The translations under genes and the position numbers were made by a program. Below, one piece after another: positions 1 to 9,800 of a DNA stretch of 64,000 nucleotides. The stretch comes from Anaerolineales bacterium (lineage in GTDB: Bacteria; Chloroflexota; Anaerolineae; Anaerolineales; Villigracilaceae), in the NCBI GenBank assembly GCA_015075725.1, contig JABTTV010000001.1, forward strand, positions 1,116,001 through 1,180,000. The letters are read 5' to 3'. Position 1 is the first letter of the stretch, and every line of letters starts with the position of its first letter. Below the pieces are notes generated by a model that was given only the letters and a program-made list of their open reading frames with translations, did no database searches and was not told the origin of the DNA.

Positions 1-2
1 TT

Positions 3-68
3 GCGCGGCTGATCGGCTGCGGCCGGGAGGAGGCCTGGATAAACGAGGCAGGCCGGGGCGGAGTCTGA
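3..68 (+). CDS. possible C-terminal end of a gene cut by the window edge
   Basis: The third forward frame is open from the window edge to a TGA at 66-68 and would encode about 21 residues ending in EAGRGGV. Codons are GC-rich at the third position, as in a coding tail. A second frame is also open to position 114, so the reading frame is not proven. No function can be assigned from so short a piece; it may be the end of a gene lying upstream of ilvE. Confidence 0.3.
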   Translation, partial: ARLIGCGREEAWINEAGRGGV

Positions 69-150
69 GGCGCGGAATGGTTCTCATTGGAAAGACGAAG
101 CGATGAAATCCCGTCAGGGTTATATACATTACCAGATACCTGCTTGCGGG

Positions 151-189
151 TATAATCCTTTTAATCAATTCAGCATAGAGGAGGTGCAC
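151..189 (+). promoter_or_regulatory. ilvE promoter -10 and Shine-Dalgarno
   Basis: A perfect TATAAT lies at 151-156 and AGAGGAGGT at 177-185, five bases before a GTG at 190. The -10 lies inside the longer open frame that begins at 103, so the upstream ATG cannot be the start for this transcript. No convincing -35 was seen. Confidence 0.6.
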
Positions 190-1107
190 GTGGATCTTTC
201 GAAGCACGCGTTCTTCGAGGGTAAGACTGTCCCTTTGAGCGAGGCAAGGATCAACATTGCCACGCATGGATTCTTATATGGCACCGCCGTCTTCGGCGGG
301 GTGCGCGGTTACTGGAACGAAGAGAAGAAACGTCTCTTCGTTTTTCGTCCCTATGATCATTTCCGCCGTTTATTGAATTCGGGGCGGATGATGGCGATGA
401 GTATTCCGTACGATGAGGAAAGCCTGATTCAATTAACCGTTGACCTTTTGCGTACGGACAACTGGCGGCAGGATATTTACATGCGCCCCACGATCTACAA
501 GGCGGATATGGGCATCGGCGTGAGATTGCACGAGTTAAAGGATGAGTTCTGCATGTTCGTGATGGCGTACGAGCCGTACGTCAAGAACGATACGAACGCG
601 CATGTGACCGTGTCTTCATGGCGGCGGATCGACGATAACGTCATCCCGGCGCGCGGCAAGGTGGCCGGGGCATACGCCAACTCGGCATTGATCAAAACGG
701 ATGCGAACCGCGCGGGTTTCGATGAGGCGCTTGTACTGGACCAGCACGGACATATCTCTGAAGGGTCGGCGATGAATGTTTTCATGGTGCGCGATGGCGT
801 CCTTGTCACCCCGCCTGTCACGGATAATATCCTTGAAGGCATCACCCGCCGTTCGATCATCGAGCTTGCTAAGAAAGAAATCGGTTTGGATGTGGTCGAA
901 CGCTCGATCGACCGCACCGAAGTCTTCATCGCGGATGAGATGTTCATGACCGGAACAGCCGCGCAGGTGGTGGCTGTGACAAAGGTGGACCACCGCCCGG
1001 TGGGGAACGGTTCGATGGGACCGGTGACAACGAAGCTGAGGATGATGTTTGATGACGTGGTGCGGGGAAAGAACACGAAATATTCGAGTTGGAATGTGGA
1101 GGTATAG
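190..1107 (+). CDS. ilvE: branched-chain amino acid aminotransferase
   Basis: PLP-dependent class IV aminotransferase that transfers the amino group between leucine, isoleucine or valine and 2-oxoglutarate; cytosolic. From the GTG at 190 it has 305 residues, the usual IlvE length. The PLP-lysine context PARGKVAGAYANS (lysine about residue 157) and the SEGSAMNVF motif near residue 191 are present. The GTG is chosen because a TATAAT (151-156) and a strong Shine-Dalgarno (177-185) precede it; the ATG at 103 would lie upstream of the promoter. It appears monocistronic. D-amino-acid or 4-amino-4-deoxychorismate specificity within class IV is less likely but not excluded by motifs alone. Confidence 0.9.
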   Translation: MDLSKHAFFEGKTVPLSEARINIATHGFLYGTAVFGGVRGYWNEEKKRLFVFRPYDHFRRLLNSGRMMAMSIPYDEESLIQLTVDLLRTDNWRQDIYMRPTIYKADMGIGVRLHELKDEFCMFVMAYEPYVKNDTNAHVTVSSWRRIDDNVIPARGKVAGAYANSALIKTDANRAGFDEALVLDQHGHISEGSAMNVFMVRDGVLVTPPVTDNILEGITRRSIIELAKKEIGLDVVERSIDRTEVFIADEMFMTGTAAQVVAVTKVDHRPVGNGSMGPVTTKLRMMFDDVVRGKNTKYSSWNVEV

Positions 1108-1393
1108 GTTCTCATCCGCCTGAATTCCAACATTCCCCCTAAAGAGGGATTTAGAACTCAAATCAGACACAGATGAACACAGATAAAAGAGATTTGGGCG
1201 ACTAAGAGAAAGCTGTTCATCAAGAAAATCAGTGTTCTTCTGTGTTTATCTGTAATTTCCGGTGACTTTTATAACAATCTCTTACGCCGGATCGATCATT
1301 TTGTGGGATGTTTATGGGACAGTCGTTGATTTATGTGTTCTGCTACAATCCGCCCACGTAAAAAATCCACTTCTCTGGTCAAGGTGAAACGTC
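1108..1393. other. intergenic region with inverted dispersed-repeat copies
   Basis: No gene is seen. Two arms of one motif face each other: ACAGATGAACACAGA at 1169-1183 and its near reverse complement at 1239-1253. They resemble the CACAGATGAACACAG dispersed element that recurs in environmental bacterial genomes (recalled, not searched). TGAATTCCAACATTCC at 1121-1136 recurs with one change at 1984-1999, also just after a gene. An extended -10, TGCTACAAT, lies at 1341-1349 for the next gene. Confidence 0.5.
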
Positions 1394-1969
1394 ATGCCGC
1401 GCAATACCCTTTATTTCGTACTTTTGCTAGCCTCTCTTTCCTGCGGCCTGCCAGCCATTGCCGCCGGAACATTCACAGCGACGCCAGCGATCTCCCCCGA
1501 ACCGTTGGAGACCTTCACGCCCATTTTTACCACCACGCCGACTTATGTTCATCTTGTCTACCTCCTTGCCGGGACGTGGAAGGGAGTGTATGAGAATGTC
1601 AACGGAGAGCGGCTCGATGTTGTTCTCGAAGTTTTTGAGGATAGGTTTGCCGGCACAAATCAGTTTCCCGGCACCATTTTGTTTTATAGAGAGGGAGGCG
1701 AGGGAAAAGCGTGGTTTGCTGTCTATCCCACTCTTGAAAAAAACACCATCTATTTTGAAATAGAAGCTTACCTGCCCATGTGGAATGACGGACTGCCGCT
1801 GGAATCTGACGGCGCATATTATTACTTTACACACAATGGCGGCGATACGATTACCGGCAATGCGGCGGTGCAATGTTATCAATGTTCTCCTTATGCGACA
1901 ATTCGGTTGACTCGAATTGGTTCAGAGCGCGGGCTGATCGAACAGATTGTCTCCACGCCGACGCCATAA
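1394..1969 (+). CDS. hypothetical exported protein
   Basis: Not recognised. The 191-residue product begins with a hydrophobic export signal (residues 5-23) ending near AIAAG, so signal peptidase I cleavage is likely; a Cys at about residue 17 lacks a canonical lipobox. A Thr/Pro-rich stretch follows (about 25-50), then a beta-rich domain of about 130 residues with many aromatic residues and a CYQC pair. The layout (signal, TP linker, compact domain) matches several other exported proteins in this window. The extended -10 TGCTACAAT at 1341-1349 and an AAGGTG before the ATG support expression. It appears to be a single-gene unit between ilvE and clpC. Confidence 0.65.
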   Translation: MPRNTLYFVLLLASLSCGLPAIAAGTFTATPAISPEPLETFTPIFTTTPTYVHLVYLLAGTWKGVYENVNGERLDVVLEVFEDRFAGTNQFPGTILFYREGGEGKAWFAVYPTLEKNTIYFEIEAYLPMWNDGLPLESDGAYYYFTHNGGDTITGNAAVQCYQCSPYATIRLTRIGSERGLIEQIVSTPTP

Positions 1970-2035
1970 ACGACTGCTGTCCTTGAATTCCAACACTCCT
2001 CTTACGCCGCGTTGACAGTTCGCCGACGCGGCGTT

Positions 2036-2044
2036 TGTTATAAT
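2036..2044 (+). promoter_or_regulatory. extended -10 promoter upstream of clpC
   Basis: TGTTATAAT fits an extended -10 (TGnTATAAT). A TTGACA at 2012-2017 is present but 21 bases away, too far for a standard -35. Transcription would begin near 2051, directly before the hairpin at 2059-2093. Confidence 0.5.
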
Positions 2045-2058
2045 GCCCCTAGTCAGTA

Positions 2059-2097
2059 AAGACCCCAAAGGTCTCGAGGACCTTTGGGGTCTTTTTT
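2059..2097 (+). terminator. terminator-like hairpin in the clpC leader
   Basis: A perfect 15-bp stem (AAGACCCCAAAGGTC at 2059-2073, its complement at 2079-2093) with a 5-nt loop is followed by six T (2092-2097). It lies between the -10 at 2039-2044 and the clpC ATG at 2116, so a transcript from that promoter meets a complete intrinsic terminator before the gene. It may be an attenuator, or simply a terminator for upstream transcription. The stem core recurs at 20842-20874. Confidence 0.7.
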
Positions 2098-2115
2098 CAG
2101 AAAGAGGAAATTCTT

Positions 2116-4593
2116 ATGATGCGATTTGACCGATTTACAGAGAGAGCGCAGGAAGCTGCCCAGCGCGCGGCGGAGATCATCCAGCGCTATGGTCACAACC
2201 AAATCGATACCGAACACATCCTCCTTGCATTGATCGAACAGCCCGGAGGGGTGATTCCACAAATTTTGGAAAAAATGAGCGTCAGCGCCCAGGCGTTGAC
2301 CGAACGACTCGATGCCACCCTGCGCGCCAGCCCGAAGGCGAATATTTTCGGCGGCGGCGCAGGGCAGATCTTCATCACGCCGCGCGTCAAACGGATCATC
2401 GACCTTGCCAACGAAGAAGCCAACCGCTTGAAGGATGAATACATTTCCACCGAGCATATCTTTTTGGCGATTCTTACCGAGCGCAATACACCCGCGGCGC
2501 GCATTTTGGAATCCGCTGGTTTGACGCGCGACCGTGTGTATGACGCGATTCAGGATCTGCGCGGCGGTCAACGCGTGACCGATCCGCAGGCGGAAACGAA
2601 GTATCGCACGCTCGAAAAATATTCGCGCGACTTAACGCAACTCGCGCGCGAAGGCAAACTCGACCCGGTCATTGGGCGCGATAACGAGATCTTGCGCTTG
2701 ATCCAGATATTGTCCCGCCGCACGAAGAACAACCCGGTCCTCATCGGCGAAGCGGGCGTTGGTAAAACAGCCATCGCTGAAGGATTGGCGCAAAAGATCG
2801 CCAGCAACGATGTGCCGGAGATCCTCTCAGGCAAGAGGGTGGTCGCGCTCGACCTGGGTGCGATGATCGCCGGGTCCAGATTCAGAGGCGAGTTCGAGGA
2901 GAGACTCAAAGCCGTGATGGAGGAAGTCCAACGCGCGAAGGGCGACATCATATTGATGATCGACGAATTGCACACGGTCGTCGGCGCGGGAGCCGCGCAG
3001 GGCGCGATGGATGCGTCCAATATGCTCAAACCCGCGCTTGCCCGCGGAGAACTTCAATGCATCGGCGCGACGACTTTGGACGAGTATCACAAACACATTG
3101 AAAAGGATGCCGCGCTCGAGCGCCGCTTCGCGCCCATTTATGTGGATGAGCCGAGCGTTGACGATACCATCAAAATGCTGCTTGGCTTGCGGGACCGTTA
3201 CGAAGCGCATCACAAAGTGCGCTTCTCGGATGAGGCATTATCTGCCGCCGCCCATTTGGCGGATCGCTACGTCACAGACCGCCACCTCCCCGATAAAGCC
3301 ATCGACCTGATGGACGAAGCCGCCGCGAAACTGCGCGTGGCTTTGTATTCCATGCCGCCCGATCTCAAGGCGATGAAAACCGAGATCGAAAAACTGCAAG
3401 CCGAAGAGGAACAAGCCGGTTTGAACCGCGATTACGAACGCGCCGCGCAAAAGAAAGCCGAGCGTCTGCGGCTCGAACAGGAATATCACGAAAAACGAGA
3501 CCAGTGGGAAGCCGAGCATCATCTCGATGAAGTAGTGGATGTGAACGATATTGCCGCGGTCGTGCATCAGTGGACGGGCATTCCCGTGACGCAAATGCTC
3601 GAGACGGAATCGGAAAAACTCCTGCACATGGAGGCGCGTTTGCACGAGCGCATCATCGGCCAGGAAGAAGCCATCCACGCCATTTCCGATGCGATCCGCC
3701 GCGCGCGTTCCGGTCTGAAGGACCCGGCGCGTCCCATTGGCTCGTTCATCTTCATCGGTCCCTCCGGCGTGGGCAAGACCGAATTGGCAAAGGCGCTTGC
3801 CTGGTTCATGTTCGACGATGAAGATGCAATGGTGCGCATCGATATGTCCGAGTATCGCGAACAGCATACGGTGAGTCGACTCTTTGGCGCGCCTCCGGGA
3901 TACGTCGGCTACGAGGAAGGCGGTCAACTGACGGAAGCTGTCCGCCGCAGGCCGTACCGCGTGCTGCTCTTCGACGAGATAGAGAAGGCTCACCCGGAAG
4001 TTTGGAATGCCCTGCTGCAAATCCTTGACGATGGGCGCATGACCGACGGCCAGGGCAACGTGGTGGACTTCCGCAACACGGTTCTCATCATGACCTCTAA
4101 CCTGGGCACCGAGTATGTGAGAAGAGGCGGCACCCTAGGCTTCCTTCCGCAAAAATCGGACGACGCAGAACGCGACGCCCACGACAAGATCGACAAGGCG
4201 CTCAAAGCCGCGTTCCGTCCCGAGTTCCTCAACCGTATCGATGAGATCATCATGTTCTCGCCGCTCTCGCTCGAGCAAATGGAACAGATCGTCATCCTGC
4301 AAATGAAGGAAGTGCAGGATCGGCTCAACGAACACAACATCACCGTGCAGTTGACTGATGCCGCGCGCTCGTGGCTTGCAAAGGAAGGTTATGATCCCGC
4401 CTTTGGTGCGCGTCCTTTGCGCAGGGCGATCCAGAAGCACGTCGAGAGTCCGCTCTCGGTGGAATTGCTCAGCGGCAAGTTCAAGGACGGCGCTGAAGTG
4501 GTCGTGGATGTGGATTCGAAACAGAACAAAATCATCTTCAGTTCCACGACCGGCGTCAAAAAGAAGAAATCCAAACAGGAAGTGGAAGCATAG
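2116..4593 (+). CDS. clpC: ATP-dependent Clp protease ATP-binding subunit ClpC
   Basis: AAA+ unfoldase that feeds substrates to ClpP; cytosolic. It has 825 residues, within the ClpC range. Order: a ClpN double repeat (about 1-145), AAA-1 with Walker A GEAGVGKT at about 211-218 and the DEX motif [12 protein letters not shown], a short coiled/UVR-like middle segment (about 415-455), AAA-2 with Walker A GPSGVGKT at about 548-555, then the D2-small domain. The short middle region favours ClpC over ClpB. A GAGG lies about 8 nt before the ATG. The leader holds a full terminator hairpin (2059-2097), suggesting conditional expression; I saw no CtsR or CIRCE operator. A strong terminator follows at 4597. 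Confidence 0.93.
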   Translation: MMRFDRFTERAQEAAQRAAEIIQRYGHNQIDTEHILLALIEQPGGVIPQILEKMSVSAQALTERLDATLRASPKANIFGGGAGQIFITPRVKRIIDLANEEANRLKDEYISTEHIFLAILTERNTPAARILESAGLTRDRVYDAIQDLRGGQRVTDPQAETKYRTLEKYSRDLTQLAREGKLDPVIGRDNEILRLIQILSRRTKNNPVLIGEAGVGKTAIAEGLAQKIASNDVPEILSGKRVVALDLGAMIAGSRFRGEFEERLKAVMEEVQRAKGDIILMIDELHTVVGAGAAQGAMDASNMLKPALARGELQCIGATTLDEYHKHIEKDAALERRFAPIYVDEPSVDDTIKMLLGLRDRYEAHHKVRFSDEALSAAAHLADRYVTDRHLPDKAIDLMDEAAAKLRVALYSMPPDLKAMKTEIEKLQAEEEQAGLNRDYERAAQKKAERLRLEQEYHEKRDQWEAEHHLDEVVDVNDIAAVVHQWTGIPVTQMLETESEKLLHMEARLHERIIGQEEAIHAISDAIRRARSGLKDPARPIGSFIFIGPSGVGKTELAKALAWFMFDDEDAMVRIDMSEYREQHTVSRLFGAPPGYVGYEEGGQLTEAVRRRPYRVLLFDEIEKAHPEVWNALLQILDDGRMTDGQGNVVDFRNTVLIMTSNLGTEYVRRGGTLGFLPQKSDDAERDAHDKIDKALKAAFRPEFLNRIDEIIMFSPLSLEQMEQIVILQMKEVQDRLNEHNITVQLTDAARSWLAKEGYDPAFGARPLRRAIQKHVESPLSVELLSGKFKDGAEVVVDVDSKQNKIIFSSTTGVKKKKSKQEVEA

Positions 4594-4596
4594 GCA

Positions 4597-4630
4597 AAGG
4601 TGCCCCGGTGGAAACTGGGGCACCTTTTTT
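4597..4630 (+). terminator. clpC terminator
   Basis: AAGGTGCCCC (4597-4606) pairs with GGGGCACCTT (4617-4626), followed by a T run to 4630. It begins four bases after the clpC stop codon. Confidence 0.9.
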
Positions 4631-4701
4631 ACATGAATTTCCTCATCCATTTTTCAGCGGGCTGGGGTACCATCGGGCATTCTCTCGTAAAAGGAACCTT
4701 C

Positions 4702-6720
4702 ATGAACAATTCGGAAAATAATTCCTCAAGCTCGACGATCGGCATCTTTGTGGGAGTCGTCCTCTTATTGGGTTGTTTCTGCCTGCTACTTTTGGGAGTT
4801 GGCGGATATGCGTTTTACACCCTGAGCGGCTTCACCCCTTCGCAGGATTCTCCCGTATTTGCCGATCCATTCAATCCGGATGTGCCGCAGGATGAAGGAG
4901 AGATTATCCGGCCGCCGGTCGAGTCAATCTCCAATGAAACGCTGGAAACACTGGAGAGCACCATTGTCCCTGAGAATGATCCGCGCGTGCTGGCATGCCG
5001 GTTGGATGGCAAATGCAACGTACCCGAAGTGATTGCTGAATCCGCCGTGCCGCGCGCATTGGGCGACAAGAAGAATTTCTGGGTTCACGATCTGGATTCG
5101 AATGAAAACAATGAAGTACAAGCCACTCTGCGCTATATCACCCCGCATGTATATTTTTGGGTGCAGGACGGCGTGGATGTGGACGAGGATGAAGTCAAGG
5201 CATTGGTGGAAGCGTTCGAAAACGAGATCTACCCGACAAACCGCGAGTTCTTCGGCAGTGAATGGTCACCGGGCATTGACGGCGATGAGCACATTTACAT
5301 TTTATATTCGCGCGGATTGGGCTTCTCGGTTGCGGGATATTTTTCCACTTCGGATTCCACGCACCCATTGATACAGGAATATTCGAACGCGCATGAGATG
5401 TTCCTCTTCAATGCCGATAACACCCCGCTGGGCGGTGATTATGCCTACGCGGTGCTGGCGCATGAGTTCCAACACATGATCCACTGGAACAACGACCTGA
5501 ACGAAACTTCCTGGCTCAACGAAGGCTCTTCGGAACTGGCGGTCCTGCTCAACGGTTATGACACCGGCGGCTTCGATATGCTTTACATTGCCGACCCCGA
5601 CCTGCAATTGAACGACTGGCCCAACGACCAGGACGCCACGTCGCCGCATTACGGGGCGGGTTTCCTGTTCATGACCTATTTCCTCGACCGCTTCGGCGAA
5701 GAGGCAACTCAACTGCTTGTCAAAGACCCCGCCAACGGGTTGGACAGCGTGGAGGATGTCCTTGAAGAGGTCGGCGCAACCGATCCTTTGACGGGTCAGC
5801 CCATCACCGCCGATGATTTTTTCATGGATTGGGTTGTAACCAACTTCGTGCTTGATCCTTCCATCGGTGATGGACGTTACATCTACACCAATTATCCCGA
5901 CGCGCTGCGCGCCTCGGCGACCGAGACGATATTCAACTGCCCACAGGAGCCCTTCACCCGTACCGTTCACCAATATGGCGCGGATTACATTGCCTTCGAA
6001 TGCGCCGGGAATTTTACGATCCACTTCACCGGCTCCACCGTGACCGGGTTATTGCCCGCTGACCCCTATTCGGGGGACTACGCCTTTTGGTCGAACAAGG
6101 GCGATGAATCGGACATGACCCTGACTCGCGAGTTCGATTTCACGGATGCGAGCAGACCCATCGAGTTGTCCTTCCGCACCTGGTACGACATCGAGACCGA
6201 TTGGGATTATGTCTACGTGGAAGTTTCTGAAAACGGCGAGACCTGGGAAATCCTCACCACACCCTCCGGCACGGGCACCGACCCGAGCGGAAATTCCTAC
6301 GGCTGGGGATATACTGGCGTGTCGGGCGATTGGATCGAGGAAACGGTCGATCTTTCGGATTATGCAGGCAAAAAGGTTTTGATCCGATTCGAATATGTCA
6401 CCGATGCGGCGGTCAATGGAGAAGGTTTCATGGTGGATGATGTCCGGGTGGAGGCGGCAGGCTACAGTTCCGATTTCGAGGCGGACGACGGCGGCTGGGC
6501 CGCTGAAGGCTTTGTGCGAATTCAAAACGTCCTGCCCCAGACCTTCAGATTGGCGTTGATCCATTCGGGCGACTCCAGCGTGACGATGATTCCCGTGAAT
6601 CCCGACCAGACGGCGGAGATCCCGGTCTCGCTGAATTCTGGCGAGACGGCCTATCTGGTCGTTTCCGGCACGACCCGGTTCACACGCGAACTTGCCAATT
6701 ACCAGATAGAAATACGATAA
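4702..6720 (+). CDS. secreted or membrane-anchored zinc metalloprotease, immune inhibitor A-like
   Basis: 672 residues. A long hydrophobic segment (about 12-42) anchors or exports the protein. The zinc motif HEFQH sits at about 254-258, with a downstream glutamate in NEGSSE at about 274, a gluzincin-like arrangement; this suggests the M6/M30-like secreted peptidases. A beta-sandwich of MAM or jelly-roll type follows at about 453-590 (WDYVYVEVSENGETWE, DYAGKKVLIRFEY), then a C-terminal beta domain. The ATG at 4702 is chosen because the longer frame from 4600 would run through the clpC terminator; AAGGAA precedes 4702 by about six bases. The substrate is unknown; extracellular protein degradation is the likely role. 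Confidence 0.82.
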   Translation: MNNSENNSSSSTIGIFVGVVLLLGCFCLLLLGVGGYAFYTLSGFTPSQDSPVFADPFNPDVPQDEGEIIRPPVESISNETLETLESTIVPENDPRVLACRLDGKCNVPEVIAESAVPRALGDKKNFWVHDLDSNENNEVQATLRYITPHVYFWVQDGVDVDEDEVKALVEAFENEIYPTNREFFGSEWSPGIDGDEHIYILYSRGLGFSVAGYFSTSDSTHPLIQEYSNAHEMFLFNADNTPLGGDYAYAVLAHEFQHMIHWNNDLNETSWLNEGSSELAVLLNGYDTGGFDMLYIADPDLQLNDWPNDQDATSPHYGAGFLFMTYFLDRFGEEATQLLVKDPANGLDSVEDVLEEVGATDPLTGQPITADDFFMDWVVTNFVLDPSIGDGRYIYTNYPDALRASATETIFNCPQEPFTRTVHQYGADYIAFECAGNFTIHFTGSTVTGLLPADPYSGDYAFWSNKGDESDMTLTREFDFTDASRPIELSFRTWYDIETDWDYVYVEVSENGETWEILTTPSGTGTDPSGNSYGWGYTGVSGDWIEETVDLSDYAGKKVLIRFEYVTDAAVNGEGFMVDDVRVEAAGYSSDFEADDGGWAAEGFVRIQNVLPQTFRLALIHSGDSSVTMIPVNPDQTAEIPVSLNSGETAYLVVSGTTRFTRELANYQIEIR

Positions 6721-6727
6721 GGATGCA

Positions 6728-6761
6728 ACAGGTCGGACCTACAATCCGACCTGTTTTTTTT
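6728..6761 (+). terminator. terminator after the metalloprotease
   Basis: ACAGGTCGGA (6728-6737) pairs with TCCGACCTGT (6745-6754) around a 7-nt loop, followed by eight T. It starts eight bases after the stop codon. Confidence 0.93.
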
Positions 6762-6829
6762 ATCAATTATTCTTGCAAAATTGCAATTTTCCCCTCAAAC
6801 AACCTGCCGTATAATTTTACAACTCATTC

Positions 6830-9800
6830 ATGGAAAAATCCGAAAAACCAGCAGGAAAACGCAAGACCATCGCCGTGTTGAGCGCGCAATTGAACCGCGC
6901 CTGGGGGAATGAATTCATGGCGGGAGTGCTGGACTCTGCGCGGGCGGGGGATGTCAACGTGGTCAGCTTTGTGGGTGGGAAACCCGCCGCACTGGATAAT
7001 GGGAGTTCCTTTGGTTTATATGACCTGATCAAATCCGGTAAATTCGACGGCGTCCTGCTCTCGGCGGACCTTGCGCACGGTCTTCCCAAAAAAGAAATCG
7101 AAGATTTTATCGGTTACCTATCACCGACGCCGATCGCATCCTTTGCTGTTCCGGGAAAAGGCATCCCTTCGGTGATGGCGGATAACGAGGGCGGGATGCG
7201 CTCCATCGTCCGCCATTTGATCGAAACACACCGCTACGAGCGGATTGCCTTCGTGCGCGGACCCGCAGGACAAGTGGAAGCTGAAGCGCGTTACAACGCT
7301 TTCCTCGACGAACTTAAAGACCGCAAGATCCGTTTCGACAAACATTTGGTTCTCGAAGGGGATTATTCAGCGGAAAGCGGACGGGCAGCCGTGCGGACGC
7401 TGCTGGACGAGCGCGGCATGTCGGTGCGAGCCATTGTCGCCGCCAATGACCGCATGGCGTTCGGCGTGCTGGAAGCGCTGCAGGACCGCGGCATACACGT
7501 GCCGGACCAGATCGCCGTGACCGGTTTCGACGATGTGAGCGAGTCTCAATCCATGGGGGTTCCGTTGACGACAGTCAGGCAATCCTTTTACGATGCGGGC
7601 GCATTGGCATTTGACTCTTTGGTCAAACGCATCAACGGCGTGGAAGCGGGTGAAATCCAATCACTTCCTTCAGAATTGGTGGTGCGCTGGTCCTGCGGGT
7701 GCCTTCCTGAAAGCATCCAGCGCGCGGTAGTCCTTCCGCGCGAAGTGGCTCACACGGGCAGGCTTGAAAACAAACGCGTTGCGGCGATCAAAGCCCTGTT
7801 GGGCTCTGTCGGTGTAAAAGAGGGGGACCCGGCGCGGGAAGAGTATATCGATGCGGTAGGCCGCACCTGGGACACTTTCCTGACCGGGCTGCGCGAACTG
7901 GGAAAAAGCGAGGAATTTCTAAAATCTGTGCAGAAGTTGATGGGACTCCTCGAAAAACACGGTTACGACCTGAACACATGGCAGAATGTGCTTACCACGT
8001 TCCGCCGTTATGCCTTGGGAGGCCTTTCGAGCAACACCACCATGCTCAACGCCGAAAACCTTTTTCAACAGGCGCGCATGCTGGCAGGTGAATTATCGCA
8101 AAGGACGCAGGCATACCGCAGGCTCCTGCTCGTCAAGCAGGAGGAGCTGCTCAATAATTTCAGTTTTTCGATGGCATCCGCTGTGACCTTCGACGCCATC
8201 GGCGAAGCGATCGCTTCGCATTTTCCTCTCCTGGGGATCGGGTCCTGGTATGTGATGTATTACGACGATGCCGATTCACCGGGATCCATATCGTCTCCGC
8301 CGCCGCAATACTACCGGCTCTTGATGCAATATGATGAAAAAAGATTCGCCATGCCGGGCGAACGCACGCGGCTGGTTACGGGTCAACTGACACCCCGCGG
8401 GAAGACGCCGACCGACCGTCGGTACGATGCCGTGGTCATGCCGCTTTCACTGGCAGGCAACCGGTTCGGCTTTATGTGGGCGGAGATGGGGCAGGACGAT
8501 TGGGATGTGTATGTACGCGTGCGAAACCTGCTTTCGAGCGCGTTGCTGCGTGTGATGCTTGTCACCCAGCGGGAAAAGGCTCAACGCGAAGTGGAACGCC
8601 TGCTGGGCGAGGCACGCGAACGCGCCGAGGAACTCAGAGGCGCGAAGGATATGGCTGAAAAAGCCGCCAGCGAAAATGCCCTATTGTTTGCCTCCGAACA
8701 GGAACGGCGCCGCGGAGCCGAGGCGTTGGCTCGTTCCCTGCGCCAATTATCCTCATTGAAAACCATCGAGCAGCTCCCCGAACAAATCCTCGATCAGTTG
8801 AGCCAGGTGATCCCGCATGACCGCGGCGTCTTCTATCTGGAGGATGTCAACAACGAGCCGCGCATCGAAGCGCATCGCGGCATGCCTGCCGGTACGGATA
8901 TGTCCGGCTTTCGCCTCGGACTCAAGGGAAGCAATTTGTACACCGCTGTTTCACGCATGGGTGAAACCCTGCTGATCAACGATATCGACACGGCGGAAGA
9001 CTGGACCCAGCCTGAATGGCTTCCGCGCGACAAGTCATGGATGGGAATCCCGTTATATTCGAAAGATAATGTAGTGGGGCTTCTGCTGATGAGCCGCGCG
9101 CAAGGATCGTTCTCCCAGGACGATGGGTTGCTGGCAGACACATTTGCTCACCAGGCGACCATCGCCATCGAAAATGCGCGCCTCTACCGCGAAGTAACCG
9201 GCATCAACCAGGTGATGGAACGCATGGTGGCGGAACGGGTGGAGGAATTGAACAAAGCCTACCAAAAACTGGAAAAACACGACCAGAATAAATCCGCGTT
9301 CATTCAGGTCGCGGCGCACGAACTGCGCACGCCATTGACGGTGGTGAAAGGCTTCATTGGCATGCTTTTGAACGATGAAACGATACAGACAAATCCCACG
9401 TTGTCCGAGGCGATCCAGGGCGTACAGCGCGGCACGAACCGCCTGCATCAGATCGTGAACAGCATGCTGGATATGGTCCGCCTTGAAAGCCAGGTCATCA
9501 CGCCGCATTTTGAATCGGTGAGCCTGGGTTTGATCCTCAGACTCGTCCATAAGGATTACGTGAAAGACCTGGCGGCTCGCAACCTGACCCTCAACCTGGA
9601 CGAGTCCATCAATACGATCCCTCCGCTGTTGGCGGATTCGGAATTACTGAAGAAGGCGCTCGACCAGGTGATCGTCAACGCGATCAAATTCACGCCCGAC
9701 GGGGGCTCGATCACGGTCTCTGCCTGGGTGGTGGAGGATACCAATCGCGGAAAAATGGCGGAGGTCGCCATCAAGGACACCGGCATCGGCATCGACCCGG

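Noticed and set aside
103..189. Upstream extension of IlvE
   Set aside because: Contains the TATAAT promoter box and the Shine-Dalgarno of the GTG at 190.
1394..1969. Lipoprotein assignment for the exported protein
   Set aside because: The Cys near residue 17 is preceded by SLS, not a lipobox; an SPI-type site is more likely.
2012..2044. Standard TTGACA/TATAAT promoter before clpC
   Set aside because: Spacing is 21 bases, too long; the extended -10 alone is the better reading.
3238..4020. 260-codon open frame opposite clpC
   Set aside because: Lies within conserved AAA-2 coding sequence; no ribosome site or family resemblance.
4600..4701. Upstream extension of the metalloprotease
   Set aside because: It would run through the clpC terminator hairpin and lacks a ribosome site; ATG 4702 has both spacing and a signal segment.
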